From DAHUYF01 sp035945115 (lineage in GTDB: Bacteria; Pseudomonadota; Alphaproteobacteria; ATCC43930; CGMCC-115725), in NCBI GenBank assembly GCA_035945115.1, contig DASZAN010000117.1, forward strand, positions 1-64,000: a stretch of DNA of 64,000 nucleotides. Direction: 5' to 3'. A model generated the notes under the pieces. It did not search any database, was not told the DNA's origin, and saw only the letters and a program-made list of their open reading frames with translations. The position numbers and the translations under genes are program-made. This document shows positions 44,479 through 53,584 of the stretch, piece after piece (the stretch's first letter is position 1; each line of letters begins with the position of its first letter).

Positions 44479-44702
44479 ATGAGCACCGCGACGAAGTTGC
44501 CGGCAGGCTCGGTTTTTCCCGCGATGAGCTGGGCGCAGGTGGGCGGCGGCACCATCGATCCGTGGAAGGCACGGGGCTGGCGGATGCTGGATCGTCGACA
44601 TCTCCAACACGCCCTTCGCGCGCCCCGATCTCGCCAGCATTCTTCAGGGCCTCAAATTCGTTCGGGAGAAGCGGTACCCGATTCGCGGCACGGCGAACTG
44701 AG
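44479..44702 (+). pseudogene. Remnant of a peroxiredoxin-like (redoxin-domain) gene with internal deletion
   Basis: From ATG 44479 the first 37 residues read as the start of an AhpC/TSA-type redoxin (LPAGSVFPAMSWAQVGGG, then WKARGWRML). At about 44590 the matching frame shifts by one, and from ATC 44591 the sequence reads IVDISNTPFARPDLASILQG and ends KRYPIRGTAN at TGA 44700-44702, the usual end of the same family. The middle (roughly 110 residues in intact relatives, including the peroxidatic CxxC region) is missing and the frame is broken. A ribosome binding site (GAGGAGGAACG) is still present. The gene is non-functional as a peroxiredoxin. Confidence 0.75.
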
Positions 44703-44808
44703 CTGCCCTTTCAAAATGCCGTGAGAGGGGTCTCTCGCTGCGCCTCATCGTGTGGGAGCCGCTCCCCCAAAGGGCTATAGTCGCGCCGGTCGAGGCATGG
44801 GAGGCGAG

Positions 44809-46623
44809 ATGGACGGCGGTAGCGTGCTGCGGATGGACGGCCCGGTGCTCGTCTTCGGTGGCCCTTACAGCAATCTCGAGGCGACCGAGGCGCTGCTGAG
44901 CGCGGCGGATCGCCACGGCATTCCGCCGCAGCAGGTGATTTGCACCGGCGATATCGTCGCCTACGGCGCCGATGCCACGGCGACGCTCACGCTCATTCGC
45001 CGCGCCGGTATTCGCGCCATCATGGGCAATTGCGAGGAATCGCTTGCCAGCAACGCCGCCGATTGCGGCTGCGGCTATGCCGCGGGGAGTGCCTGCGAGC
45101 TCATGTCGGTGGCGTGGTACGCGCATGCCGATCGCAACCTCGATGGCAAGACGCGCGCCTGGATGGCCACATTGCCGCGCCGCCTCGATATTGTCCTCGC
45201 TGGCAAACGGCTTGCCGTGGTGCATGGCAGCGTGCGCCAGATCAATCGTTTCGTCTTCGCCTCGACGCCCGCCGCGGTGAAGCGCGAGGAGCTCGACGCT
45301 GCCGCATGTGACGGCGTGATCGCCGGCCACTGCGGCATTCCCTTCACCGAGGTGATCGACGGTCGCCTCTGGCACAATGCGGGCGCCATCGGCATGCCTG
45401 CCAATGACGGCACGCCTCGGGTCTGGTACAGCATCCTGTCGCCGACGCCGGACGGGATCGCGATCGAGCACCACGCGCTTTCATACGATCATCGGCGTGC
45501 GGCGGAGAAGATGCGGGCGGAGCGGCTCCCGGAGGGTTATGCCGCCGCGCTCGAAAGCGGCCTCTGGCCGAGCTGCGACGTATTGCCGGCGGCGGAGTTC
45601 GGGCGGCGTGGCGTGGCGCTCGCGCCGGGTGTAGTCGGCTGGCGCGCGGATGGTGCTGCGGCATGGCCGATGACCGTGGCTGAACCCATGGCCCGGCTCG
45701 ATCCGCAGAAATTCCGTGACCCGCAGCTGACGGTCACCGGCGAGCCGCGCGCCATCGTGGCACTCTCTGGCTTGAAGACGCTGTGGTTCAACACCGGGAC
45801 GCTCTGCAACATTGCCTGCGCCCACTGCTACATCGAATCGAGCCCGCGAAACGACCGGCTCTCCTACCTGACGCTCGCCGAGGCAACGGCTTATCTCGAC
45901 GAGATCGCGCGCGATGCTCTTCCGACGGAGGAGATCGGTTTCACCGGCGGCGAGCCGTTCATGAATCCCGACATTCTCGCCATGCTGGAGACTACGCTCG
46001 CGCGCGGCTTTCGCGTTCTCGTGCTGACCAATGCGATGCGGCCGATGCAGCGTCTGAAGGTGCCGCTGCTCGATCTCAAGCGGCGCTGGGGCGCGCGCTT
46101 GGCGATTCGCGTCTCGCTCGACCACTACACCTGCGCGCTTCACGAGGAGGAGCGCGGCGCAGGCACGTGGCAGTCCACTGTCGACGGCCTCCAATGGCTC
46201 GCTGCGAACGGATTCAATGTCGCCGTCGCGGGGCGGATGTTCTGGGGCGAGCCGGACGCTGCTATGCGCCAGGGCTTCGCCCGTCTCTTCGCCGAGCATG
46301 GTATCGCGATCGACGCCGAGAACCGCGATCAGCTCGTCATCTTTCCGGAGATGGACGCCGCAGTTGACGTGCCGGAGATCACCGCGGCGAGCCTCGACAA
46401 CCTCGGTGCAGGGCGCGCGAGCCTGATGTGCACGAGCTCACGGATGGTCGTGAAGCGCAAGGGTGCGGCGCGTCCGACCGTCGTCGCCTGTACCCTGCTG
46501 CCTTACGACGAGGCCTTCGAGCTCGGCGCGACGCTCGCCGAGGCCGCCCTTCCGGTGGCGCTCAACCATCCGCATTGCGCCAAATTCTGCGTTCTCGGAG
46601 GCGGTGCTTGCAGTAGCGGGTGA
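44809..46623 (+). CDS. Metallophosphoesterase-like domain fused to a radical SAM enzyme
   Basis: 604 residues from ATG 44809 behind GGGAGGCG (an ATG at 44797 and GTG at 44752 are in frame). About 10-235: calcineurin-like fold of the YfcE type with GDIVAYG, GNCEE, VVHGSVRQINRFVF and GHCGIPF, but the first metal motif D-x-H reads G-x-Y (GGPYSNLEA) and the GHTH motif reads GHCG. About 320-520: radical SAM domain with the cluster motif CNIACAHC (Cys333, 337, 340), GFTGGEPFMNPD and VLTNAMRP. C-terminal region with further cysteines (LMCTSS, VACTLLP, HPHCAKFCVLGGGACS), suggesting an auxiliary FeS cluster. Reaction and substrate unknown to me. The fusion appears stand-alone. Confidence 0.85.
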   Translation: MDGGSVLRMDGPVLVFGGPYSNLEATEALLSAADRHGIPPQQVICTGDIVAYGADATATLTLIRRAGIRAIMGNCEESLASNAADCGCGYAAGSACELMSVAWYAHADRNLDGKTRAWMATLPRRLDIVLAGKRLAVVHGSVRQINRFVFASTPAAVKREELDAAACDGVIAGHCGIPFTEVIDGRLWHNAGAIGMPANDGTPRVWYSILSPTPDGIAIEHHALSYDHRRAAEKMRAERLPEGYAAALESGLWPSCDVLPAAEFGRRGVALAPGVVGWRADGAAAWPMTVAEPMARLDPQKFRDPQLTVTGEPRAIVALSGLKTLWFNTGTLCNIACAHCYIESSPRNDRLSYLTLAEATAYLDEIARDALPTEEIGFTGGEPFMNPDILAMLETTLARGFRVLVLTNAMRPMQRLKVPLLDLKRRWGARLAIRVSLDHYTCALHEEERGAGTWQSTVDGLQWLAANGFNVAVAGRMFWGEPDAAMRQGFARLFAEHGIAIDAENRDQLVIFPEMDAAVDVPEITAASLDNLGAGRASLMCTSSRMVVKRKGAARPTVVACTLLPYDEAFELGATLAEAALPVALNHPHCAKFCVLGGGACSSG

Positions 46624-46651
46624 GTGCTCGATTCCTGGCCAGCGCTCCCCT

Positions 46652-46668
46652 GGCGATCGTCGATCGCC
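46652..46668. terminator. 17-bp perfect palindrome, possible terminator
   Basis: GGCGATCG (46652-46659), a central T, and CGATCGCC (46661-46668), followed by the AT-rich GAATTTATTTAT. It lies 29 bp after the radical SAM gene. It could end that transcript or be a protein-binding dyad. Confidence 0.35.
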
Positions 46669-46834
46669 GAATTTATTTATGCCCTGTCATCGATGTAATC
46701 ACTTAGAGTTGATGACAGATCGTGCGGCTCGCTGGATTCGCAGTTTCATCGTCGTATCGCCGCGTGCGGCAGTAACCGCCATGGTGCGCGTGGCGAATAC
46801 CGGAGAGCAGCGACGCTCTTTCGGATTCTACGAC

Positions 46835-47149
46835 ATGACCAAGCCCGTTTCATTCATCGCTCCCTCCATTGCCGCCTTCACTCTCTTGCTTCTGGGCGCT
46901 GCGGCCTGGCTCGAGGCGGTATGCCCCGACCGCCTCGGGCGAACAATGGCCGCGGTTGCTGGCGGGCCACGGTTCAAGCCTTACCATCTGGGCGAGAATC
47001 CCTGGGTCGCGGCCTGGGGTTCGGCGGGTGCGTCGATCGCGGCGCCGAACACGCCCGATGCCGGTGGTCAACGGCTTGCTGACCACTCTGCTTGGACGGA
47101 TTCTTGCGAGCGCAAGAGCGACACCGCAAAGCCGGGACTTTCCTCCTGA
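46835..47149 (+). CDS. Possible small secreted or membrane-anchored protein
   Basis: 104 residues from ATG 46835; the frame is open back to an ATG at 46712. One N-terminal hydrophobic segment (SFIAPSIAAFTLLLLGAAAW) is followed by a short polar tail without recognisable domain. The 540-bp gap between the radical SAM gene and the ABC1 kinase gene contains no better candidate. No clear ribosome binding site. Treat as weak. Confidence 0.3.
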   Translation: MTKPVSFIAPSIAAFTLLLLGAAAWLEAVCPDRLGRTMAAVAGGPRFKPYHLGENPWVAAWGSAGASIAAPNTPDAGGQRLADHSAWTDSCERKSDTAKPGLSS

Positions 47150-47162
47150 CGGATCCCGCCGG

Positions 47163-48530
47163 CTAACGCTCGTTCCGCGACTCGGCTGCGCCGTTGCCGC
47201 GCGGCACTCCCGCTCGTATGAGCACGTCTCTCTGCCGCTTCGCGAGCACCGTTGCATCGAAATCATCGATGAGCTCATGAAAGAGGCGGTGCCAATTGAT
47301 CTCGGCCTTCAAATGCATGAAGACTGAGCCCAGGCCGATGGCGGCGCGGTCCATGAAAACGAATTCACGCGGCGGCTTGACCCCGCCCAAACGGCGGATG
47401 TCGCGATGGACGGCCTCGGCGACGTCGCGCCCATAAGCGCCTTCTTTCTCCTGGATGCGGCGCTGGCGGTCGTCGAGCAGCGGCGCATAGAGAAAATGGG
47501 CCCAGCGGTTCAGCACCCCGATCATCTCGCGCGAGAGATTGCGGAAGCCCCAGCTCTCATAAGCTTCGACCGCCAATGCCTCATCGCCGCGGTCTAGTGC
47601 GTGGTAAAGGTCGATCACGCCCTTGACGAAGGGCGTCGGAAAAACGCGGATGCAGCCGAAATCGAGGAGGTTGATGCCGCCATCATCGCGCACGGTGTAA
47701 TTGCCGAGATGGGGATCGCCGTGAATGATGCCGTAGTAATAGAACGGCACGTACCAGGCGCGGAACATGTGCCGCGCGATCGCGTTGCGCCGCGCCGCGG
47801 GGGCTTTCACCGCGTCGAGGAAGGGCACGCCCTCGAGCCAAGTCATGGTGAGAAGGCGGCCGGTTGAGAGCGCGGGGATCGGTTCCGGCACGCGCACGGC
47901 CTCTTTCTCGGCGAGCATCAGGCGATAAAGCCGCATATGCGCGGCCTCGCGGCGGTAGTCGAGCTCTTCGCGCAAGCGCTCGGCGATCTCGGCGTGGATC
48001 TCGTCGGTGGTAACGGCGCGGTCGTAGCGCTCGTAGATCGAGAGAACGAGCTTCAACTGACGGAGATCGGCCTCGACGGCGGATGCCATGTCGGGATATT
48101 GCAGCTTGCAGGCAAGTACCCGGCCGTCGAGCGCGACCGCGCGATGGACTTGGCCCAAGGACGCTGCGCGCGCCGCCTCGCGTTCGAAGCTCTCGAATTT
48201 CTTCTGCCAGTCTTGGCCGAGCTCGCTTGCCATGCGCCGGCGCACGAAGGGCCAGCCCATCGGCGGCGCGTTTGCCTGAAGCTCGACCAGTTGGCCGGCA
48301 TATTCCCGCGGCAGCGCCTCGGGAATGGTGGCGAGAAGCTGCGCCACCTTCATGAGCGGCCCCTTGATGCCGCCCAGCGCGGCCTTGACGTCGGCGGCGT
48401 GACGAGCGCGGTCGAGCGGCAAGCCCAGATAGCGTTCGCCCGCGAGCCGTGCCGCAAGTCCACCCATCGCGGTGGAGACGCGCGCATAGCGCCGGATGCG
48501 CCCTGTGAGATTATCGCCGTCGGCGCTCAT
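47163..48530 (-). CDS. ABC1/UbiB-like (ADCK) atypical kinase
   Basis: 455 residues. The KxGQ region appears as GPLMKVAQLLATIPEALP (MKVAQ, an accepted variant), then ASLGQVHRA, the nucleotide Lys in VLACKLQYPD, Glu in LREELDYRREA, catalytic IIHGDPHLGNY, and LLDFGCIR as the DFG segment. UbiB-family proteins support ubiquinone biosynthesis as ATPases; this shorter AarF-like form may act in a related lipid or quinone process. Minus strand, convergent with the preceding gene region, and separated from pepF by a large inverted repeat. Confidence 0.88.
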   Translation of the reverse strand: MSADGDNLTGRIRRYARVSTAMGGLAARLAGERYLGLPLDRARHAADVKAALGGIKGPLMKVAQLLATIPEALPREYAGQLVELQANAPPMGWPFVRRRMASELGQDWQKKFESFEREAARAASLGQVHRAVALDGRVLACKLQYPDMASAVEADLRQLKLVLSIYERYDRAVTTDEIHAEIAERLREELDYRREAAHMRLYRLMLAEKEAVRVPEPIPALSTGRLLTMTWLEGVPFLDAVKAPAARRNAIARHMFRAWYVPFYYYGIIHGDPHLGNYTVRDDGGINLLDFGCIRVFPTPFVKGVIDLYHALDRGDEALAVEAYESWGFRNLSREMIGVLNRWAHFLYAPLLDDRQRRIQEKEGAYGRDVAEAVHRDIRRLGGVKPPREFVFMDRAAIGLGSVFMHLKAEINWHRLFHELIDDFDATVLAKRQRDVLIRAGVPRGNGAAESRNER

Positions 48531-48570
48531 GAGCGGCTCGCGAGAAGAGCTTGGTGCTGCATTGCCGCTG

Positions 48571-48668
48571 TGCGTCCTTCGACGGGCTCAGCATGAGGAC
48601 TATCGGGAATGGCATTTTAGATAATGCCACAAAGAGAGGACCTCATCCTGAGCCCGTCGAAGGACGCA
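48571..48668. repeat. 98-bp inverted repeat with nested hairpin
   Basis: Left arm 48571-48598 and right arm 48641-48668 are 28-bp reverse complements with one mismatch (core CCTTCGACGGGCTCA / TGAGCCCGTCGAAGG). The 42-nt centre contains a second hairpin, GGCATT (48611-48616) with AATGCC (48623-48628). The arm motif with ATGAGG is widely scattered in alphaproteobacterial intergenic regions. Located between the 3' end of pepF and the 5' end of the ABC1 kinase gene, so a stem-loop in their shared transcript is possible. Confidence 0.85.
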
Positions 48669-48685
48669 CCGTCGCGAATGCAGCA

Positions 48686-50494
48686 TCAGCCCATCGCCTC
48701 AAGCTCGTTGATGAATCCGGCGATGACGGAGAGCCCCTTTTTCCAGAATGCCGGGTCCGAGGCATCGAGGCCGAAGGGTGCGAGCAATTCCTTGTGCCGT
48801 TTGCTGCCGCCGGCGCGGAGCATGTCGAGGTATTTCTCGGCGAAGCCCGGTGTCGCGCTCTGGTAGACGGCATAGAGCGAGTTCACGAGGCAATCGCCGA
48901 AGGCGTAGGCATAGACGTAAAACGGCGTGTGGATGAAGTGCGGGATGTAGGTCCAGTAGTGCCGATACTCGGCCTCAAATCCGATGGCCGGACCGAGGCT
49001 CTCGCTTTGGACAGCGAGCCAGATTTCGCCGATGCGGTCGGGGGTGAGCTCGCCCTGGCGGCGTTCGTCATGGACGCGGCGCTCGAATTCGACGAAGGCG
49101 ATCTGCCGCACCACCGTATTGAGCATGTCCTCGACCTTGCCCGCGAGCATGATCTTGCGCCGCGCGACATGGCTCTCTTGTGCCAGGAGCGCGCGGAAGG
49201 TCAGCATCTCGCCGAAGACCGACGCCGTCTCGGCAAGTGTCAGCGGGGTGTCGGCCATGAGCGCGCCTTGTGGTCCCGCCAGCACCTGATGGACGCCGTG
49301 GCCCAGCTCATGGGCCAGCGTCATCACGTCGCGTGTCTTGCCCTGATAATTGAGCAACAAATAGGGATGGGCGCTCGGTACCGTCGGATGCGCGAAAGCG
49401 CCCGGCGATTTTCCCGGCCGCACCGGTGCATCGATCCAGCGGTGCTCGAAAAAGCGGCGGCCGATGGCGGCGAGCTCCGGCGAAAAGGCGGCATAGGCGT
49501 CGAGCACGATGTCTTCCGCCTTGGGCCAGCGAATGATCTTCTCGTCGGCCTCGGGCAGTGGCGCGTTGCGGTCCCAGTAAGGAAGCTGCGCGACGCCGAA
49601 CCAGCGCGCCTTCAAGCTGTAGTAGCGGTGTGAGAGCGTCGGGAACGCGTCGCGAACCGCAGTGATCAAGGCATCGACGACCTCGTCTTCGACGAAATTG
49701 CCGAGATTGCGCGACGAGATCGGTCGCTTGAAGTGCCGCCAGCGGTCTTCGATCTCCTTGTCCTTGGCCAGCGTGTTGGTGATGAGGGCAAAGAGCCGCA
49801 CGTTCTTGCCGAGCACGCCGCCCAAAGCCTTGGCCGAACGCTGGCGCTTGCCGGGATCGGTGTCGGAGAGGAGATGAAGCGCCTCGGCGCTGGTGAGCTC
49901 TTGCCCGTCGACGGGAAAGCGCAATCCCGCCATGGTCTCGTCGAAGAGCCGCGTCCAGGCGGCGCGTCCCGCCACGTATTTCTCGTGGAGCAGCTTCTCG
50001 AGCTCATCGCTCAGCTGATGCGGCCGAAAGGCGCGTGTATCGCGGAGCCACGGCGCATAGTGCGCGAGCTCGGTCGCGCGAAGCTTTTCCGCGAGCGCCG
50101 CGTCCTCGATGCGGTTGATCTCGAGCGTGAAGAACAAGAGAACGCTCGATAGCGTGTTCACCTTCTCCTGCATGTTCTGGAAGAATCGAGCAATCTCGAC
50201 ATCGTTCATGTCGCCCGCGTAGAGGAGCGAGGCGTAGCTCATGATGCGGCCGAGCGTCTCCTGTAGCCGCTCGTACTCGGCGATCGCCAGACCGAGCGCC
50301 GCGCCTGACAGCGCCGCAAGCTTGCCCTGATAGCGCTGGGCGAAGGCGTGTGCCTCGCGCTCGGTCATCTCGATGTCGCGCTTCAGGTCGGGACTGTCAG
50401 GCGCGGCATAAAGATCGCTCAGGTCCCACACCGGCAACGGGCCGAGCTCGCCGGTGGCGCCGCCCTGACTATCCTTGTCCCGCCTCGATGCCAT
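48686..50494 (-). CDS. pepF: Oligoendopeptidase F (M3 family)
   Basis: 602 residues. Zinc motif in LAHELGHGVHQVLAGPQG (HELGH plus downstream Glu region LAETASVFGEML), family segments DLYAAPDSPDLKRDI, YLLLNYQGKTRDVMT, and the C-terminal YAYAFGDCLVNSLYA. Cytoplasmic cleavage of short peptides. ATG 50494 has AAGGAG six bases upstream; an in-frame ATG at 50509 with GGAG is a close alternative. Diverges from the acyl-CoA synthetase gene. Confidence 0.93.
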   Translation of the reverse strand: MASRRDKDSQGGATGELGPLPVWDLSDLYAAPDSPDLKRDIEMTEREAHAFAQRYQGKLAALSGAALGLAIAEYERLQETLGRIMSYASLLYAGDMNDVEIARFFQNMQEKVNTLSSVLLFFTLEINRIEDAALAEKLRATELAHYAPWLRDTRAFRPHQLSDELEKLLHEKYVAGRAAWTRLFDETMAGLRFPVDGQELTSAEALHLLSDTDPGKRQRSAKALGGVLGKNVRLFALITNTLAKDKEIEDRWRHFKRPISSRNLGNFVEDEVVDALITAVRDAFPTLSHRYYSLKARWFGVAQLPYWDRNAPLPEADEKIIRWPKAEDIVLDAYAAFSPELAAIGRRFFEHRWIDAPVRPGKSPGAFAHPTVPSAHPYLLLNYQGKTRDVMTLAHELGHGVHQVLAGPQGALMADTPLTLAETASVFGEMLTFRALLAQESHVARRKIMLAGKVEDMLNTVVRQIAFVEFERRVHDERRQGELTPDRIGEIWLAVQSESLGPAIGFEAEYRHYWTYIPHFIHTPFYVYAYAFGDCLVNSLYAVYQSATPGFAEKYLDMLRAGGSKRHKELLAPFGLDASDPAFWKKGLSVIAGFINELEAMG

Positions 50495-50613
50495 GAACCG
50501 CTCCTTCATCTCCGCGCTCCATATGGCGCCCGTCCGCTGCGGCGCCAAGCGTCGCCCGGCTATTCCGTCGCCGCAGCAAAATGCCTAGAACACCGCCGCG
50601 AGGGGATTTGCCC

Positions 50614-52395
50614 ATGGATTATCATACCTGCCCCAACCTCGCCGCCATGTTCTTTGAACAGGCGGCGCGGCGGGGGGAGCGGCCTTTTCTATGGCTGAAG
50701 CGCGACGGCCGCTACCGGCCGATCAGCTGGCAGGAGGCGGCACGGCAAGTGACGCACTTTGCCCGCGGCTTGCGCGCACTTGGGATCGAGCGCGGCGATC
50801 GCGTTGCGCTCGTCGCCGAGAACCGGCCCGAATGGATGATCGCCGACCTTGCCATCATCGCCGCCGGCGCCATCACGGTCCCTGCCTACACTACCCATAG
50901 CGTCGAGGATCACCGCCACGTTCTCGCTAACAGCGGCGCCAAGGCGGTCATCGTCTCGACGGCGGCGCTCGCCCATCGCGTCATGCCGGCCGCCGATCAG
51001 GTCTCCACGATTACCAGCATTGTCACGCTGGAGCCGCTGAGCACCGGCCAATTGTCGCATGCCGAAATTTATCGCTGGGAGGACGTGATGGCGAACGGCG
51101 AGGCCCGGGCGGACGACGTCTCCGCCTGGGTCGGCGCCATCACCCGCGACGACATCGCCTGCCTCATCTACACCTCGGGAACTGGCGGCGTGCCCAAGGG
51201 CGTGATGACGACGCACGCCAACATCCTTGCCAATTGCTATGGCGCCTATCGCCTACTGCAGACGATCGGCCTCGGCGATGAGGTCTTTCTCTGCTTCCTG
51301 CCGCTCTCGCATTCCTACGAGCATACGGCCGGGATGATGTTCCCGATCTCGCTTCACGCGGAAATCTATTTCGCGGAAGGCGCCGAGACGCTCGCCGCCA
51401 ACATGCAGGAAGCGCGTCCCACCATCATGACGGCGGTGCCGCGCCTCTATGAGACCATGCATCAGCGCATCCTCCGCGCGATGGAGCGGCAATCGGTTGC
51501 GCGCGCCCGCCTCTTCAATCTCGCGCTCCGGCTCGGCAAGAAGGGTCTCGATGATCCCGAGGGGCTCACCATCGGCGAGCGCGTGCTCGATCTCGTGGCC
51601 GAGCTCCTCGTTCGCCGCAAGGTGCGCCGGCGCTTCGGCGGCCGGCTCAAGGCGATGGTGTCCGGCGGCGCGCCGCTCAATGCCGAGATCGGCCGGTTCT
51701 TCCTCGCGCTCGGCGTGCGTCTCTTGCAGGGCTACGGCCAGACCGAGGCCTCGCCAGTGGTAAGTGCCAATCCGCCCAAGCGCATCAAGATCGAGACGGT
51801 AGGCCCGCCTCTCGCCGGCGTCGAGGTGCGGATCGCCGATGACGGCGAGATCCTCGTGCGCGGCGCGGGCGTGATGAAGGGGTACTGGAACGATCCCGAG
51901 GCGACGCAGCGCGCGCTCGCCGGCGGCTGGCTTCACACCGGCGATATCGGCGGCACCGACGAGGACGGCTATATCAGCATCACCGACCGCAAGCGCGACT
52001 TCATCAAGAGCTCGGGCGGCGACATGATCTCGCCGGCGCGGGTCGAAGGCTATCTCACGCTCGAACCCGAGATCGGCCAAGCGATGGTGTTCGGCGATCG
52101 CCGCCCCTATCTCGTCGCCGTCATCGTGCCCGGCGCCGAATTGCTTGAGCGTTTTAGCGCGCAGCGGAGCGCCGTGGCGGTTGCCGATGGTGAGCTACAT
52201 CGCATCATCGGCGCCGCGGTGGCGCGGGTGAACGCGGAACTCTCGCCGGTCGAGCGCGTCCGCCGCTTCATCCTCGCCGCCGAGCCCTTCACCACCGCCA
52301 ATGGGCAGATGACGCCCACGCTCAAGATCAAGCGCCACGCCATCCGCCAAGCTTATGGCGAGGCCCTCCAGGCGCTCTATGAAAGCCGTGGCTGA
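50614..52395 (+). CDS. Long-chain acyl-CoA synthetase (AMP-binding, ACSL type)
   Basis: 593 residues. AMP-forming motifs: P loop LIYTSGTGGVPKGVMTTH, FLPLSHSYEHTAGM, MTAVPRLYETMHQRI, GYGQTEASPV, LHTGDIGGTDEDGYISI, and DRKRDFIKSSGGDMISPARVE (in part). Residues at about 320-350 (RRKVRRRFGGRLKAMVSGGAPL) mark the ACSL subgroup. Activates fatty acids for lipid metabolism; a fatty acid desaturase gene lies convergently 3 bp away. GAGGGGA precedes ATG 50614. Confidence 0.93.
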   Translation: MDYHTCPNLAAMFFEQAARRGERPFLWLKRDGRYRPISWQEAARQVTHFARGLRALGIERGDRVALVAENRPEWMIADLAIIAAGAITVPAYTTHSVEDHRHVLANSGAKAVIVSTAALAHRVMPAADQVSTITSIVTLEPLSTGQLSHAEIYRWEDVMANGEARADDVSAWVGAITRDDIACLIYTSGTGGVPKGVMTTHANILANCYGAYRLLQTIGLGDEVFLCFLPLSHSYEHTAGMMFPISLHAEIYFAEGAETLAANMQEARPTIMTAVPRLYETMHQRILRAMERQSVARARLFNLALRLGKKGLDDPEGLTIGERVLDLVAELLVRRKVRRRFGGRLKAMVSGGAPLNAEIGRFFLALGVRLLQGYGQTEASPVVSANPPKRIKIETVGPPLAGVEVRIADDGEILVRGAGVMKGYWNDPEATQRALAGGWLHTGDIGGTDEDGYISITDRKRDFIKSSGGDMISPARVEGYLTLEPEIGQAMVFGDRRPYLVAVIVPGAELLERFSAQRSAVAVADGELHRIIGAAVARVNAELSPVERVRRFILAAEPFTTANGQMTPTLKIKRHAIRQAYGEALQALYESRG

Positions 52396-52398
52396 GTC

Positions 52399-53460
52399 TC
52401 AGGCGACCGCCGGGACGGTCGCGGGTCGCTGCATATGTGTTGGCAATGTGCAGGCGGATGTCGGGTTGCCGGCGAAATCGAGCCAGCGGTGTTGGCGGTA
52501 GTCGTAGAGCTTGCAGCCCGCCAGCGTCCGCCAGAGATAGGCGGGCGAGAAGCGCTGCCGCACCGCGCGCGAGCCGAGGAGCCGGTTCAGTTCGCGCTGC
52601 GCCGCGGCGAGACGGTAGAGCGGGATCTTCGGATGCACGTGGTGCGCCGGGTGATCCATGATGTGGTGCGAGATGAACCCATACCAGCGCGGCACCTCGA
52701 CTTGTACCGTCACTTCATCCTGGCCGGCGAGACCGCGCCACTCCTCGAGCGCCTCCAACCAGGGGACGCGCGCATGGGTGTGCTGCAGATAGGTCGTGGC
52801 GCCCATCATCGCATTCCAGACGAAGAAGGGGAATGCGAAGGCGAGAACGACCGCTTCGGCGCCGTCCCAGAGGAAGAGCGCCGTCACGAAAAAGCAGAAT
52901 GACGTCAAGTTGAGGGCGAAGTCGAGCCAGCAGGCGAGGCGCGCGCGGTCGCTCGAACGCCGCGGGAAGAATTTGTCGCGCCACCAGCGCTCGCGGAGGT
53001 AGTAGGGCGCAAAGCCCAGGGGACCGCGATAGAGCCGCTCGAGCGCCCGCCGCCAATTCGGCAGCGCGTCGTACTCCGCCTTCGTGAGCGGCGACCAGGA
53101 ATTGAAACCTTTGATGTTGACGAGGCGGTGATGGAGACGATTGTGCTGCACCTGCCAGAGACTGTAGTTGTGGAGCGCCGGCAGGAAGGCGAGGCGGCCG
53201 ATCGTGCCGTTGAGCGCCCGGCTTGCGGTGAAGGCGCCGTGCGCCGCGTCGTGGCCGATGACAAAGAGCGAGGCGATGGTGGCGCCGGTGGCAATGCTGC
53301 TGAGAACGCGGAGTGCGAAAAAGGGGAGGAGCAGCGCGCCGGCAAGCGCGAGGCCATAGGCGGCAAGCGTCGCCGCAAACAGGGCGAGCGCGAGCGAGGT
53401 CGAGGGGCGCGCATAGGCGGCAAGCGCGGCGCGCAAGCTTTTCGCCTCAATGGCTCGCAT
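52399..53460 (-). CDS. Membrane fatty acid desaturase
   Basis: 353 residues. The three histidine boxes of the desaturase family are present: HDAAHGAF (first box, HDxxH), HNRLHHR (second, HxxxHH), and HHIMDHPAHHVHP (third region, HPAHH), between four hydrophobic segments. A di-iron membrane enzyme introducing double bonds in acyl chains. GGGGGAGGG lies 3 bp before ATG 53460; the frame continues upstream but without support. Convergent with the acyl-CoA synthetase gene, ends 3 bp apart. Confidence 0.92.
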   Translation of the reverse strand: MRAIEAKSLRAALAAYARPSTSLALALFAATLAAYGLALAGALLLPFFALRVLSSIATGATIASLFVIGHDAAHGAFTASRALNGTIGRLAFLPALHNYSLWQVQHNRLHHRLVNIKGFNSWSPLTKAEYDALPNWRRALERLYRGPLGFAPYYLRERWWRDKFFPRRSSDRARLACWLDFALNLTSFCFFVTALFLWDGAEAVVLAFAFPFFVWNAMMGATTYLQHTHARVPWLEALEEWRGLAGQDEVTVQVEVPRWYGFISHHIMDHPAHHVHPKIPLYRLAAAQRELNRLLGSRAVRQRFSPAYLWRTLAGCKLYDYRQHRWLDFAGNPTSACTLPTHMQRPATVPAVA

Positions 53461-53584
53461 GGGCCCTCCCCCGCCAAGTACGCCGCTGCCGATGCAGCGA
53501 GCGTCCCGGCAATGTTCTATCAATCAGGAGGTTAGACCATCCCGGTGGCGATGGGCAAATGTCATCGCCATGGCTCGGGCAAGA

